Below, one piece after another: positions 17,687 through 29,264 of a stretch of DNA of 36,203 nucleotides. Under the pieces are notes generated by a model that was given only the letters and a program-made list of their open reading frames with translations, had not been told where the DNA came from and made no database searches. Origin of the DNA: Kosakonia oryziphila (lineage in GTDB: Bacteria; Pseudomonadota; Gammaproteobacteria; Enterobacterales; Enterobacteriaceae); assembly GCF_900094795.1 (NCBI RefSeq), contig NZ_FMBC01000047.1:1-36203 (forward strand), read 5' to 3'. A program made the translations under genes and the position numbers. Position 1 is the first letter of the stretch; each line of letters starts with the position of its first letter.

Positions 17687-18985
17687 ATGTCGGCAACACC
17701 GCTTTGGTTGGTTCAGAATGTGCATTTACCCGATCGCGAAGGGTTGTGGCAAATTGCCATTGAGCAGGGGAGTTTTGGCGAAATTACGCCGATGGGCGCA
17801 ACGCACAGCGACAGTCTCGAAGTACTGAATGCCCGTGGCGGCCTGGCGCTGCCGCCGTTTATTGAACCGCATATCCACCTGGATACTACGCAAACCGCTG
17901 GTGAGCCGAACTGGAACCAGTCCGGTACGCTGTTTGAGGGGATTGAACGCTGGGCGGAACGCAAAGCGCTGCTTAGCCATGAGGATGTGAAAGCACGTGC
18001 CTGGCAGACATTGAAGTGGCAAATGGCCAATGGTGTGCAGCATGTGCGCACCCATGTTGATGTCTCTGATCCCACACTGACTGCGTTGAAAGCGATGCTG
18101 GAAGTGAAAGCGGAGGTCGCGCCGTGGATCGATTTGCAGATTGTTGCGTTTCCACAGGAAGGCATTCTCTCTTACCCCAATGGTGCGGCGTTGCTGGAAG
18201 AGGCGTTACGTCTGGGCGCCGATGTTGTCGGCGCGATCCCGCACTTTGAGTTTACCCGTGAATACGGCGTGGAATCACTGCACATTGCCTTTGCACTGGC
18301 GCAAAAATATGACCGCCCACTGGATATTCACTGTGATGAAATCGATGACGAGCAGTCGCGTTTTGTTGAGACGGTGGCTGCACTGGCGCTGAAAATGGGG
18401 ATCGGCCCGCGCGTGACGGCCAGTCATACCACCGCCATGCACTCTTATAACGGCGCTTACACCTCGCGGCTGTTCCGCCTGCTGAAGCTTTCCGGCATCA
18501 ATTTCGTCGCCAATCCGCTGGTCAATATTCATCTGCAAGGGCGTTTTGATGATTATCCGAAACGTCGGGGCATCACGCGGGTGAAAGAGCTGCTGACAGC
18601 GGGGATCAACGTCTGCTTCGGCCATGATGATGTGTTTGACCCCTGGTATCCGCTCGGTACGGGCAATATGTTGCAGGTGCTGCATATGGGGCTGCATGTC
18701 TGTCAATTGATGGGCTATCAGCAAATTGATCAGGGGCTGCGTTTAATTACCCATAACAGCGCCAGAACCTTCGGTCTGACACAGTACGGCATCGTCCCCG
18801 GCAACCCGGCTAATATGATTATTTTGCCGGTGGAAAGCGGGTTTGATGCTGTGCGTTGCCAGGCACCGGTGAGATGGTCCATTCGTCAGGGGCGAGTGAT
18901 TGCCAGTACGCAGCCTGCGCAAAGTTGGGTGCAGATGGACAACGGCGGTGAAGAGGTGCAGTTCAGCCGTTATCACGCACGATAA
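17687..18985 (+). CDS. codA: Cytosine deaminase (CodA family)
   Basis: Amidohydrolase that deaminates cytosine to uracil and ammonia. 432 residues, close to E. coli CodA (427). Metal ligands and signature segments are [54 protein letters not shown] and [14 protein letters not shown]; the Asp that binds the pyrimidine ring is in GHDDVFDP. The start is the ATG at 17687, with ACGGAGG just before it. No codB permease gene is nearby, and the gene sits between nirB and ppiA, where K-12 has tsgA. The central region is very similar to K-12 CodA while the ends differ, so it may be the species' only codA, relocated, or a paralogue. Confidence 0.93.
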   Translation: MSATPLWLVQNVHLPDREGLWQIAIEQGSFGEITPMGATHSDSLEVLNARGGLALPPFIEPHIHLDTTQTAGEPNWNQSGTLFEGIERWAERKALLSHEDVKARAWQTLKWQMANGVQHVRTHVDVSDPTLTALKAMLEVKAEVAPWIDLQIVAFPQEGILSYPNGAALLEEALRLGADVVGAIPHFEFTREYGVESLHIAFALAQKYDRPLDIHCDEIDDEQSRFVETVAALALKMGIGPRVTASHTTAMHSYNGAYTSRLFRLLKLSGINFVANPLVNIHLQGRFDDYPKRRGITRVKELLTAGINVCFGHDDVFDPWYPLGTGNMLQVLHMGLHVCQLMGYQQIDQGLRLITHNSARTFGLTQYGIVPGNPANMIILPVESGFDAVRCQAPVRWSIRQGRVIASTQPAQSWVQMDNGGEEVQFSRYHAR

Positions 18986-19132
18986 ACTGTGGCGTCAGAC
19001 CTTATTCTTGCGGTTGTGAGCGGTTTGACGTTACATATGTTTCCAAATACGTAAAATTAAGTAAAAGGCTGGCCTGCTGGCTAACTGCTCTTTAGAATCA
19101 AGCCACTTGCTTTCTTTACTGCACTTCGTTAA

Positions 19133-19714
<582 letters not shown>

Positions 19715-19724
19715 CACACTCCCC

Positions 19725-19745
19725 GCACGGGTTTTTCGCCCGTGC
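19725..19745 (+). terminator. Hairpin after ppiA
   Basis: GCACGGG at 19725-19731 pairs perfectly with CCCGTGC at 19739-19745 across a T-rich loop. It follows the ppiA stop by ten bases. The downstream T tract is poor (TGGTTTGC), so termination may be partial. Confidence 0.6.
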
Positions 19746-19780
19746 TGGTTTGCTTCCCTGCGTAACATTAAATTGCTGCT

Positions 19781-19786
19781 TATAAT
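19781..19786 (+). promoter_or_regulatory. Consensus -10 box for yhfG-fic-pabA
   Basis: A perfect TATAAT lies 33 bases before the yhfG ATG. A start near 19793 would give a leader of about 27 bases containing the AGGGAGG Shine-Dalgarno. No good -35 is visible at 16-18 bases. Confidence 0.55.
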
Positions 19787-19819
19787 TTGGGCAAGTACAT
19801 GTGCAAACAGGGAGGCGCT

Positions 19820-19990
19820 ATGCCGAAAAAACTCACTGACAGGCAAAAATCCCGTCTCTGGGAGCAACTGCGTAATGTCAACTTTCAGGCCAGCCGACGA
19901 CTGGAAGGCGTTGACAGCACGCTGGTAACGCTCACTGCCGAAGAAGCCAATCTCCGACTCGCAGAACTCCGGGGGCACTATGAGCGATAA
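19820..19990 (+). CDS. yhfG: YhfG, FicA-type antitoxin of Fic
   Basis: A 56-residue protein starting [19 protein letters not shown], matching K-12 YhfG (55 residues). The segment SRRLEG fits the [S/T]xxxE[G/N] inhibitory helix of class I Fic antitoxins, whose Glu blocks ATP positioning in the partner Fic protein (family knowledge). A strong AGGGAGG Shine-Dalgarno fixes the start at 19820. The stop overlaps the fic start by 11 bases, so antitoxin and toxin are translationally coupled. YhfG is often left unannotated because it is small. Confidence 0.9.
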   Translation: MPKKLTDRQKSRLWEQLRNVNFQASRRLEGVDSTLVTLTAEEANLRLAELRGHYER

Positions 19991-20582
19991 ATTTGGCGAT
20001 GGCCGTGATCCTTACCTCTATCCAGGCCTGAATGTGATGCGCAACTTGCTGGGTATTCACCAGGCGCAGCGCCTGGAACAAGCCGCTTATGAGTTGACGG
20101 CATTACGCGCAGCGACGCTCGAACTGGGGCCTCTGTCGCGCGGGCTTCCACATCTGTGCGCTATTCATCATCACCTTTATCAGGATGTATTCGACTGGGC
20201 CGGGAAGTTCCGGGAAGTGGACATCTACGAGGGCGATACGCGTTTCTGCCATTTCGAATACATTGAAAAAGAGGGCAACGCGCTGATGCAGCAACTGGAA
20301 GAGGAAGAGTGGCTGTGCGGCTTGTCTGCGGATGCATTTATTGAACGGCTTGCGCACTACTACTGTGAGATCAATGTGCTGCATCCATTCCGCCTCGGCA
20401 ATGGCATTGCACAGCGCATCTTTTTTGAACAGCTTGCGCTGCATGCCAATTATATTCTGGACTGGCGCAGTATCGTTCCTGAACGCTGGAGCGCGGCGAA
20501 CCAGGCCGGAGCGATGGGGGATGTGGATCCGTTGTGCGCCATCTTCCGTAAAGTAGTAAGCGAAGCTGTTGAAAGTGAGTAA
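19980..20582 (+). CDS. fic: Fic-domain protein (FicT-like adenylyltransferase, degenerate motif)
   Basis: Fic-fold protein of 200 residues, the K-12 length. Conserved segments are [37 protein letters not shown], the flap region [10 protein letters not shown] and the active-site loop [12 protein letters not shown]. Against the consensus HPFx[D/E]GNGRxxR, the catalytic His and last Arg are kept, the metal-binding acid is Leu and the first Arg is Ile. K-12 Fic is similarly degenerate (VGSGL). Enzymatic AMP transfer may therefore be weak or altered. In E. coli the gene is named for filamentation induced by cAMP. It is preceded by its antitoxin yhfG and followed 30 bases later by pabA. Confidence 0.93.
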   Translation: MSDKFGDGRDPYLYPGLNVMRNLLGIHQAQRLEQAAYELTALRAATLELGPLSRGLPHLCAIHHHLYQDVFDWAGKFREVDIYEGDTRFCHFEYIEKEGNALMQQLEEEEWLCGLSADAFIERLAHYYCEINVLHPFRLGNGIAQRIFFEQLALHANYILDWRSIVPERWSAANQAGAMGDVDPLCAIFRKVVSEAVESE

Positions 20583-20612
20583 ACTAGCGCGGTTTATTTT
20601 ACCGAGGCCGCT

Positions 20613-21176
20613 ATGATCCTGCTTATCGACAATTACGACTCCTTCACCTGGAACCTGTATCAATACTTTTGCGAACTGGGCGCAAGGGTGGAGGTAAGGC
20701 GTAACGATGAGCTGGCGCTTGAGGATATAGCCGTGCTGGCGCCGCAAAAAATCGTTATCTCGCCTGGCCCCTGTACGCCGGATGAGTCCGGAATTTCGCT
20801 GGACGTCATTCGCCATTATGCAGGCAAGCTTCCTGTTCTGGGCGTCTGTCTTGGTCATCAGGCTATTGCCCAGGCCTTTGGCGCGACGATCGTCCGTGCG
20901 GCAAAAGTGATGCACGGCAAAACATCGTCCATTACCCATAACAACAGCGGCGTGTTTACCGGGCTTAATAATCCGTTAACTGTCACCCGTTACCATTCTT
21001 TGGTGATTGACCCGCCTACGCTACCTGCATGCTTTGAAGTGACCGCGCGTACCGAAAGTGGGGAAATCATGGGGATTCGCCACCAGCAGTGGGATCTGGA
21101 AGGTGTACAGTTTCACCCAGAAAGCATCCTTAGCGAGCAGGGTCACCAGTTACTGGAAAACTTCCTCAAAAGGTGA
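20613..21176 (+). CDS. pabA: Aminodeoxychorismate synthase glutamine amidotransferase subunit
   Basis: Supplies ammonia from glutamine to PabB for 4-amino-4-deoxychorismate, on the way to p-aminobenzoate and folate. 187 residues, a class I amidotransferase. It starts [19 protein letters not shown]; the oxyanion segment is [12 protein letters not shown], the nucleophile Cys is in [14 protein letters not shown], and the catalytic His/Glu are in [13 protein letters not shown]. Same strand as yhfG-fic, as in E. coli. Confidence 0.97.
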   Translation: MILLIDNYDSFTWNLYQYFCELGARVEVRRNDELALEDIAVLAPQKIVISPGPCTPDESGISLDVIRHYAGKLPVLGVCLGHQAIAQAFGATIVRAAKVMHGKTSSITHNNSGVFTGLNNPLTVTRYHSLVIDPPTLPACFEVTARTESGEIMGIRHQQWDLEGVQFHPESILSEQGHQLLENFLKR

Positions 21177-21192
21177 TTTCTGGTTGCCATGC

Positions 21193-21231
21193 AGTGATTT
21201 TTTATGCATATTTCGTGATTATATTTTCATT
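21193..21231 (+). promoter_or_regulatory. Tandem ArgR boxes upstream of argD
   Basis: Two 18-base ARG-box-like sites lie at 21193-21210 (TGATT-N4-ATGCA core) and 21214-21231 (TGATT-N4-TTTCA core), separated by exactly three bases. Each half-site matches TGAAT/ATTCA at 4 of 5 positions. Paired boxes with this spacing are the classic ArgR hexamer operator, predicting arginine repression of argD. Confidence 0.65.
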
Positions 21232-21233
21232 AA

Positions 21234-24552
<3,319 letters not shown>

Positions 24553-24561
24553 GAGGAGAGA

Positions 24562-24595
24562 AAAACGGCGCGCCGGGTAAACGATGCGCCGTTTT
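24562..24595 (-). terminator. crp intrinsic terminator
   Basis: AAAACGGCGC at 24562-24571 pairs with GCGCCGTTTT at 24586-24595, followed on the minus strand by a T tract. It lies five bases after the crp stop and ten bases before the yhfK ATG, so yhfK depends on readthrough or on a promoter inside crp. Confidence 0.8.
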
Positions 24596-24600
24596 ACGGA

Positions 24601-25233
24601 TTAACGTGTTCCGTATACCACGATGGTTTTACCGTGGGCGGAGATCAGATTCTGATCTTCCAGCATTTTCAGGATGCGGCCGACAGTCTCACGGGAGCAG
24701 CCAACGATTTGGCCAATCTCCTGGCGAGTGATTTTAATCTGCATGCCGTCCGGGTGAGTCATAGCGTCCGGCTGTTTTGCCAGATTCAGCAGCGTCTGCG
24801 CGATACGGCCCGTTACGTCCAGGAACGCCAGATTGCCGACTTTCTCCGAGGTCACCTGAAGGCGACGCGCCATCTGCGCGGAGAGGCGCATCAGAATATC
24901 CGGGTTCACCTGAATAAGCTGACGGAATTTTTTGTAGGAAATCTCGGCGACTTCACAAGCGGTTTTGGCGCGTACCCAGGCACTACGCTCCTGACCTTCT
25001 TCGAACAAGCCCAGTTCACCGATAAAATCACCCTGATTAAGGTAAGAAAGAATCATCTCTTTACCTTCTTCATCCTTGATTAGCACTGCCACTGAGCCTT
25101 TAACGATGTAGTACAGCGTTTCCGCTTTTTCACCCTGGTGAATCAGCGTGCTCTTCGACGGGTACTTATGAATGTGGCAATGAGACAAGAACCATTCGAG
25201 AGTCGGGTCTGTTTGCGGTTTGCCAAGCACCAT
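24601..25233 (-). CDS. crp: cAMP receptor protein (catabolite activator)
   Basis: Global cAMP-dependent transcription regulator. 210 residues and, as far as I can recall it, identical to E. coli Crp. The cAMP-binding roll has [18 protein letters not shown] (Glu72, Arg82, Ser83). The dimer helix includes [16 protein letters not shown]. Activating region 1 is near [23 protein letters not shown], and the helix-turn-helix is [27 protein letters not shown]. The GAGGATAACC Shine-Dalgarno region is conserved. Confidence 0.99.
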
Positions 25234-25351
25234 GCGCGGTTATCCTCTGTTATAAGCTGGCTCCGAAAGCGGGATGTAAGTTTCAGCCTGCTTCCGGGGT
25301 TGCAATCAAAGCTTCTCATGTCCTGAGAAGTGGGCCGTCAGCGTTATCTGC

Positions 25352-25450
25352 GGCCTCTAATATACGATGTCATGCATACATGCGTAACATCCATTTATCT
25401 CTGTAGCATCCAGATTGTTTTAGCATAGCTTTTCACGCCTGTCTCCTGGT
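25352..25450 (-). promoter_or_regulatory. crp promoter region (about 180-base leader)
   Basis: The minus-strand sequence around 25410-25450 resembles the E. coli crp P1 region as I recall it, with TATGCT at 25422-25427 as a likely -10. A second possible -10, TATATT, is at 25359-25364. The 311-base gap between crp and yhfA also holds the yhfA promoter; no further gene is seen in it. Confidence 0.45.
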
Positions 25451-25544
25451 GTCTCGCTTCAGCTTGACGTAGGTCGCCTTCCGTTGCGAGTTTTGTTATG
25501 TACGCGTAATCTGTGAATAAAATTATTACTCCGGAGTGAATAAA

Positions 25545-25949
25545 ATGCAGGCACGTGTGAAATGGGTTGAAGGGTTAACCTTCCTGGGGGAGTCGGCATC
25601 TGGCCATCAAATTCTGATGGACGGTAATTCCGGGGATAAAGCGCCAAGTCCGATGGAGATGGTACTGATGGCGGCGGGCGGTTGCAGCGCAATTGACGTC
25701 GTTTCCATCTTGCAGAAAGGGCGCCATGACGTAATCGACTGCGAAGTGAAGCTGACTTCTGAACGACGTGAGGAAGCGCCGCGTCTGTTTACACATATCA
25801 ATCTGCACTTTATCGTCACCGGTAAAGCGTTGAAAGACGCAGCGGTTTCTCGCGCAGTGGATCTGTCAGCGGAAAAATATTGTTCTGTTGCGTTGATGCT
25901 GGAGAAGGCGGTGAAGATCACCCACTCCTACGAGGTTATTGAAGCCTGA
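25545..25949 (+). CDS. yhfA: YhfA, OsmC/Ohr-family protein
   Basis: A 134-residue OsmC-fold protein matching K-12 YhfA. The family's two redox Cys are in GGCSAIDVVSILQK and SAEKYCSVALMLEKAV, consistent with hydroperoxide- or thiol-related chemistry, though the physiological substrate is unknown. The start is the ATG at 25545 (MQARVKWVEGLTF), with a CGGAG Shine-Dalgarno; an ATG three codons upstream lies inside the usual leader. Divergent from crp. Confidence 0.93.
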   Translation: MQARVKWVEGLTFLGESASGHQILMDGNSGDKAPSPMEMVLMAAGGCSAIDVVSILQKGRHDVIDCEVKLTSERREEAPRLFTHINLHFIVTGKALKDAAVSRAVDLSAEKYCSVALMLEKAVKITHSYEVIEA

Positions 25950-25956
25950 TACCCTG

Positions 25957-25979
25957 GCCCGGCGATCGGTTTGCCGGGC
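25957..25979. terminator. Bidirectional hairpin between yhfA and prkB
   Basis: GCCCGGC at 25957-25963 pairs with GCCGGGC at 25973-25979, in the 29-base gap between two convergent genes. The stem reaches the first base of the prkB stop codon. T-rich sequence follows on the plus strand (TACTTAATCTTTTT). Confidence 0.7.
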
Positions 25980-26848
25980 TACTTAATCTTTTTCCCTTCC
26001 ATCAGTCGTTGCACCAGCGGCGTCATAATCAGTTCCATCGCCAGCCCCATCTTGCCGCCCGGTACCACCAGCGTATCCATATGGGAAATAAACGAACCTT
26101 GCAGCATCGCCAACAGCCACGGGTAATCAATGTCCTGCAAATTCTGGAAGTGAATGACTACAAAGCTTTCATCCAGCGACGGAATGCCTTTTGCAGCAAA
26201 AGGGTTAGAAGTATCGACCGTCGGCACGCGCTGGAAGTTGATATGCGTTCGGGAAAACTGCGGGGTGATAAAGTTGATGTAATCTTCCATGGAGCGAACC
26301 ACCGAATCCATCACTGCTTCACGGGAGTGCCCGCGTTCGCTGGTGTCGCGAATCATTTTCTGGATCCACTCCAGGTTGACGATCGGCACAACGCCAACCA
26401 GTAAATCAACATGCCGCGCCACATCATTTTGCGGTGTCACTACACCGCCGTGCAGCCCTTCATAAAACAGCACGTCGGTAGGTTCCGGCAGCGGTTGCCA
26501 GGGGGTAAACGTTCCCGGCACCTGATTCCACGGCACCGCTTCATCATAGGTGTGCAGATATTTACGCGTTTGCCCGGTTCCACTCTGGCCATATTCGCTA
26601 AAGGTTTGTTCGAGCAGACCAAAGTCATTGGCATCCGGGCCAAAGTAACTGATATGCCGCCCAAGATCGCGGGCTTTGCGGATCGCCATATCCATTTCCG
26701 GACGGGTGAAGCGATGGAAGCTATCACCTTCTACTTCTGCGGCATGCATATTGAGCTGGGCGAAGATTTTGCGAAAGGCGACGCTGGTAGTGGTGGTTCC
26801 CGCGCCGCTGGAACCAGTGACGGCGATGACCGGATGTTTGGCGGACAT
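25979..26848 (-). CDS. prkB: PrkB, phosphoribulokinase-like protein
   Basis: 289 residues, the K-12 length. P-loop GSSGAGTTTTSVAFRKIF is at the N-terminus, followed by EVEGDSFHRFTRPEMD, FYEGLHGGVV and VPGGKMGLAMELIM. It belongs to the phosphoribulokinase/uridine kinase fold. A Calvin-cycle role is not expected because no Rubisco is known in these bacteria, so the substrate is open. It ends the yheT-yheU-prkB minus-strand run. Confidence 0.93.
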   Translation of the reverse strand: MSAKHPVIAVTGSSGAGTTTTSVAFRKIFAQLNMHAAEVEGDSFHRFTRPEMDMAIRKARDLGRHISYFGPDANDFGLLEQTFSEYGQSGTGQTRKYLHTYDEAVPWNQVPGTFTPWQPLPEPTDVLFYEGLHGGVVTPQNDVARHVDLLVGVVPIVNLEWIQKMIRDTSERGHSREAVMDSVVRSMEDYINFITPQFSRTHINFQRVPTVDTSNPFAAKGIPSLDESFVVIHFQNLQDIDYPWLLAMLQGSFISHMDTLVVPGGKMGLAMELIMTPLVQRLMEGKKIK

Positions 26849-26903
26849 AGCAACTCCCTGAATAAAACTGTGTTTGCAGTATAGTCAGCCGCCATCTACC
26901 CGG

Positions 26904-27122
26904 TTAATCGTGGAACTGCCCCCGCGGCATAATATTTACCGTCTCGTGCAGCTCTGACCACACCAGTACAGCCTCACCGCGTTGCAGTTGACGTTTAACG
27001 TCAGCGACCTTTTGTTCTAGCGAACGTTCATGTTCACCATAATCGGTGCCTTCGCGCAAGACAAAGCTCTCAATCAGATTGTTCAGCGTGTCGGCGTCAA
27101 TCTCTTGCCAGGGAATAATCAT
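26904..27122 (-). CDS. yheU: YheU, UPF0270 family small protein
   Basis: 72 residues, the K-12 length. It begins [20 protein letters not shown] and contains [22 protein letters not shown] and [11 protein letters not shown]. Function unknown. Its ATG overlaps the yheT TGA (ATGA), indicating translational coupling; the longer upstream reading lies inside yheT and is not used. Confidence 0.93.
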   Translation of the reverse strand: MIIPWQEIDADTLNNLIESFVLREGTDYGEHERSLEQKVADVKRQLQRGEAVLVWSELHETVNIMPRGQFHD

Positions 27123-28138
27123 GATGTTCTCAGCCAGGTGGAAAGCCAGTCCGGAATACGCTTTTCCAGCCACATTTCTGGTCGGCGCAGCGTACCGCCG
27201 ACAAACCCGACATGGCCGCCGTGTTCTGTCAGTTGGTACTCAATATTCGGCGGTAAATGTTCAGCATCCGGGATGACGTTGTGATCCATAAATGGATCGT
27301 CTTTAGCGTGAATAATCAGCGTCGGTTTGCGGATCAGCGGCAACTGCGGCATGGCGCTACAGCGGCGATAGTAATCCAGTGCATCAGCAAACCCGTGGAT
27401 TTTGGCGGTGATCAGATCGTCAAACTCGCGGATACGCCGCACTTTCCGCAGCGCTGACAGCGTCGTCGGCAGCGAGCCGGGGTAGGCTCTTAATTTGCGT
27501 GCGGCGTTCGCTTTCAGCAAATTCAGCAGATAACGCTGATAGAAGCGGGAAAACCCTTTTTCCATATGATAACTGCACGCTTCCAGCATCAATGGTGCAG
27601 AGACGATCACGGCGGCATCAACAGGAAGAGAATCTTCGGCTTTGGCCAGCAAACAGCCGAGCATATTGCCGCCCAGCGAATAGCCGACTGCCGCAGTCGG
27701 CGCCGGGCCGAAGGTTTCTGGTAGCCAACGTAAAAACCAGGTGCCATCTTCGGTTTCGCCGGAGTGATAGATGCGGTTAAGGCGGTTGGGAATGCCGCTA
27801 CACCCGCGAAAATGCATTACCACGCCCAGCCAGCCGCGCTCTTTTGCCGCATGGATCAGACCATGCGCATACGGGCTGTGCAGGCTACCTTCCAGACCGT
27901 GAAACACAACCAGACGCGGTTTGTGTTTTGCCAGCCAGGGCTCTTCGCTCCAGGCGAGATCGATGAAATCGCCGTCCGGTAGCTCCAGACGCTGCCACCA
28001 GGGATCAAACTGTAAGCGGCGGCGTAGAATGCGAGGCAGCATCGTTTGTAGATGCGGATTCCGCGCACCCGGCATCGGATGAAAGTTGTGCGAATCTTCC
28101 TGATTTTCAAGAATATTTGCAGGTGTAATATCTGCCAT
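27119..28138 (-). CDS. yheT: YheT, alpha/beta-hydrolase (esterase-like)
   Basis: 339 residues, AB-hydrolase family of YheT/ABHD1. The [15 protein letters not shown] oxyanion region, nucleophile [14 protein letters not shown], acid in [12 protein letters not shown] and catalytic His in [12 protein letters not shown] are all present, so the enzyme should be active. Natural substrate is not established. First gene of yheTU-prkB. In K-12 yheS precedes it closely; here a scar of about 1.1 kb intervenes. Confidence 0.95.
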   Translation of the reverse strand: MADITPANILENQEDSHNFHPMPGARNPHLQTMLPRILRRRLQFDPWWQRLELPDGDFIDLAWSEEPWLAKHKPRLVVFHGLEGSLHSPYAHGLIHAAKERGWLGVVMHFRGCSGIPNRLNRIYHSGETEDGTWFLRWLPETFGPAPTAAVGYSLGGNMLGCLLAKAEDSLPVDAAVIVSAPLMLEACSYHMEKGFSRFYQRYLLNLLKANAARKLRAYPGSLPTTLSALRKVRRIREFDDLITAKIHGFADALDYYRRCSAMPQLPLIRKPTLIIHAKDDPFMDHNVIPDAEHLPPNIEYQLTEHGGHVGFVGGTLRRPEMWLEKRIPDWLSTWLRTS

Positions 28139-28288
28139 CGTGTTAAATCATCTCAATGAATTGACGTTTATTATACTTGCGAATATTTACGCTGTTTAAT
28201 ACTTTGCTGCTGTTGTACCGTACTACGCTCCAGGGACAGCCTTATAACGATTTAATAAATCAGCAATTTCATTCCAGCTTTTTACTCA

Positions 28289-28842
28289 TTGAGGACGACG
28301 GAAAATACCTCGCTTGACCTTGCGGCGCCACAGCAACGCAATCAGGCAATAACGACTTACCCGGCAGTGAAAATTTAACCCCGACCGAGCAAGCGCAAAT
28401 CCAGAATATCGTTGAAGAAATTAATATTAACGATCCGGTGTTCTCGCTGGCCTTTGGCGCCAAAACAATGAACAGCATCTCGCAGTTTTCTGAATCGTTG
28501 ATGCAGGAAGTTCAGGCGAAAGATGCTGGTGTGATTGGCGTACAGTTGACCGATCTCCTGATGAAAATCAAACAGGTAGATACCATCACCGCAAAGCTGA
28601 ATGACGCGATGGTGGATCTGCTGCGCAATATCTCGGTTCTGGAGATCCTCTTTGATCGTAACCGCGATGTTTTTCAGCAAATTACGCTGCATATTATTGC
28701 CGGTAAGCAAAAGCTGGAGCAGATCAAACAAAACGAATTACCCGCTTTGCAGGCGCAGGCGGCAACCGATCCGATGAACGCGCAGCGCCTTCGGGATCTA
28801 TTGGATGGCATTCAGAGCTCAGAACCCTGGATAAGCTCCTGA
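28289..28842 (+). pseudogene. Truncated, frameshifted TelA-like (toxic-anion resistance family) gene
   Basis: From about 28321 one frame reads NNDLPGSENLTPTEQAQIQN, then FGAKTMNSISQFSESLMQEV, QAKDAGVIGVQLTDLLMKIK, and ELPALQAQAATDPMNAQRL. This order and these motifs are those of the TelA/KlaA family (PF05816). The likely N-terminus (TTENTSLDLAAPQQRN) is in another frame, so an indel lies near 28335-28350; the main frame is closed upstream by a TGA at 28315. The protein stops soon after LLDGIQ, about half the normal length. The start codon is unclear (TTG at 28289). Probably non-functional. Confidence 0.75.
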
Positions 28843-28871
28843 AAACAGACGGCTATGTGAAATAAAAGCGC

Positions 28872-28910
28872 GCCTGCTCTCGCAATAGCTTGGGCAGGCC
28901 TTTTTCTTTT
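28872..28910 (+). terminator. Terminator after the telA remnant
   Basis: GCCTGC at 28872-28877 pairs with GCAGGC at 28894-28899, followed by a T-rich run to 28910. It has the look of an intact plus-strand terminator. It is probably the original telA terminator, kept after the gene's 3' half was deleted. Confidence 0.65.
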
Positions 28911-29096
28911 GCCGCCACACACTCTCATCCCTCGCGGCATAATACTTTTCTTAGCCGGCGAAACTGATCCACATCATAGATTGTTTTGTTGATTATTACT
29001 CTCAGGCTAATGGTTTTATCGCCTCCTTAATTGATGTCTTTCTCAGCAAAGCACACACTGAATTCAGTGTTAAACAAGTCAAAATAATTAGCTGAA
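28911..29096. other. AT-rich non-coding stretch in the yheT-yheS scar
   Basis: No credible gene on either strand. Base composition is lower in GC than the surrounding genes. It contains the palindrome at 29055-29070 and lies downstream of a LysR-type regulator stub, so it may be the remnant of several deleted accessory genes. Confidence 0.5.
29055..29070. repeat. 16-bp perfect palindrome
   Basis: ACACTGAATTCAGTGT is a perfect palindrome in an AT-rich intergenic stretch. It has the form of a dimeric repressor operator. No gene next to it is obviously controlled by it. Confidence 0.6.
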
Positions 29097-29237
29097 TCAG
29101 TAGGTTAATAATGTTATCTGGGCAAACGCCAGCACAGGTATGGAACACGCGGCGCAGCGAGAAACAGCGTCGTCCATAAAAGTCATGAAAATGCCCAGCT
29201 TGCGAAACGTAATGTCGTTGGTGATATCCAGATTCAT
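29097..29237 (-). pseudogene. Stub of a LysR-type regulator gene
   Basis: A 46-residue frame starts MNLDITNDITFRKLGIFMTFM, resembling the first helix of a LysR-type regulator (FRKLxIFxTFM pattern). It then departs from that family into a Cys/hydrophobic stretch (SRCAACSIPVLAFAQITLL) before a TGA. The join suggests a deletion fusing the first 20-odd codons to unrelated DNA. The start lies 27 bases past the yheS stop on the same strand. The resemblance is short, so the family call is tentative. Confidence 0.45.
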
Positions 29238-29264
29238 AACTCTCTCGCCCGCTGTTATCGCCAG

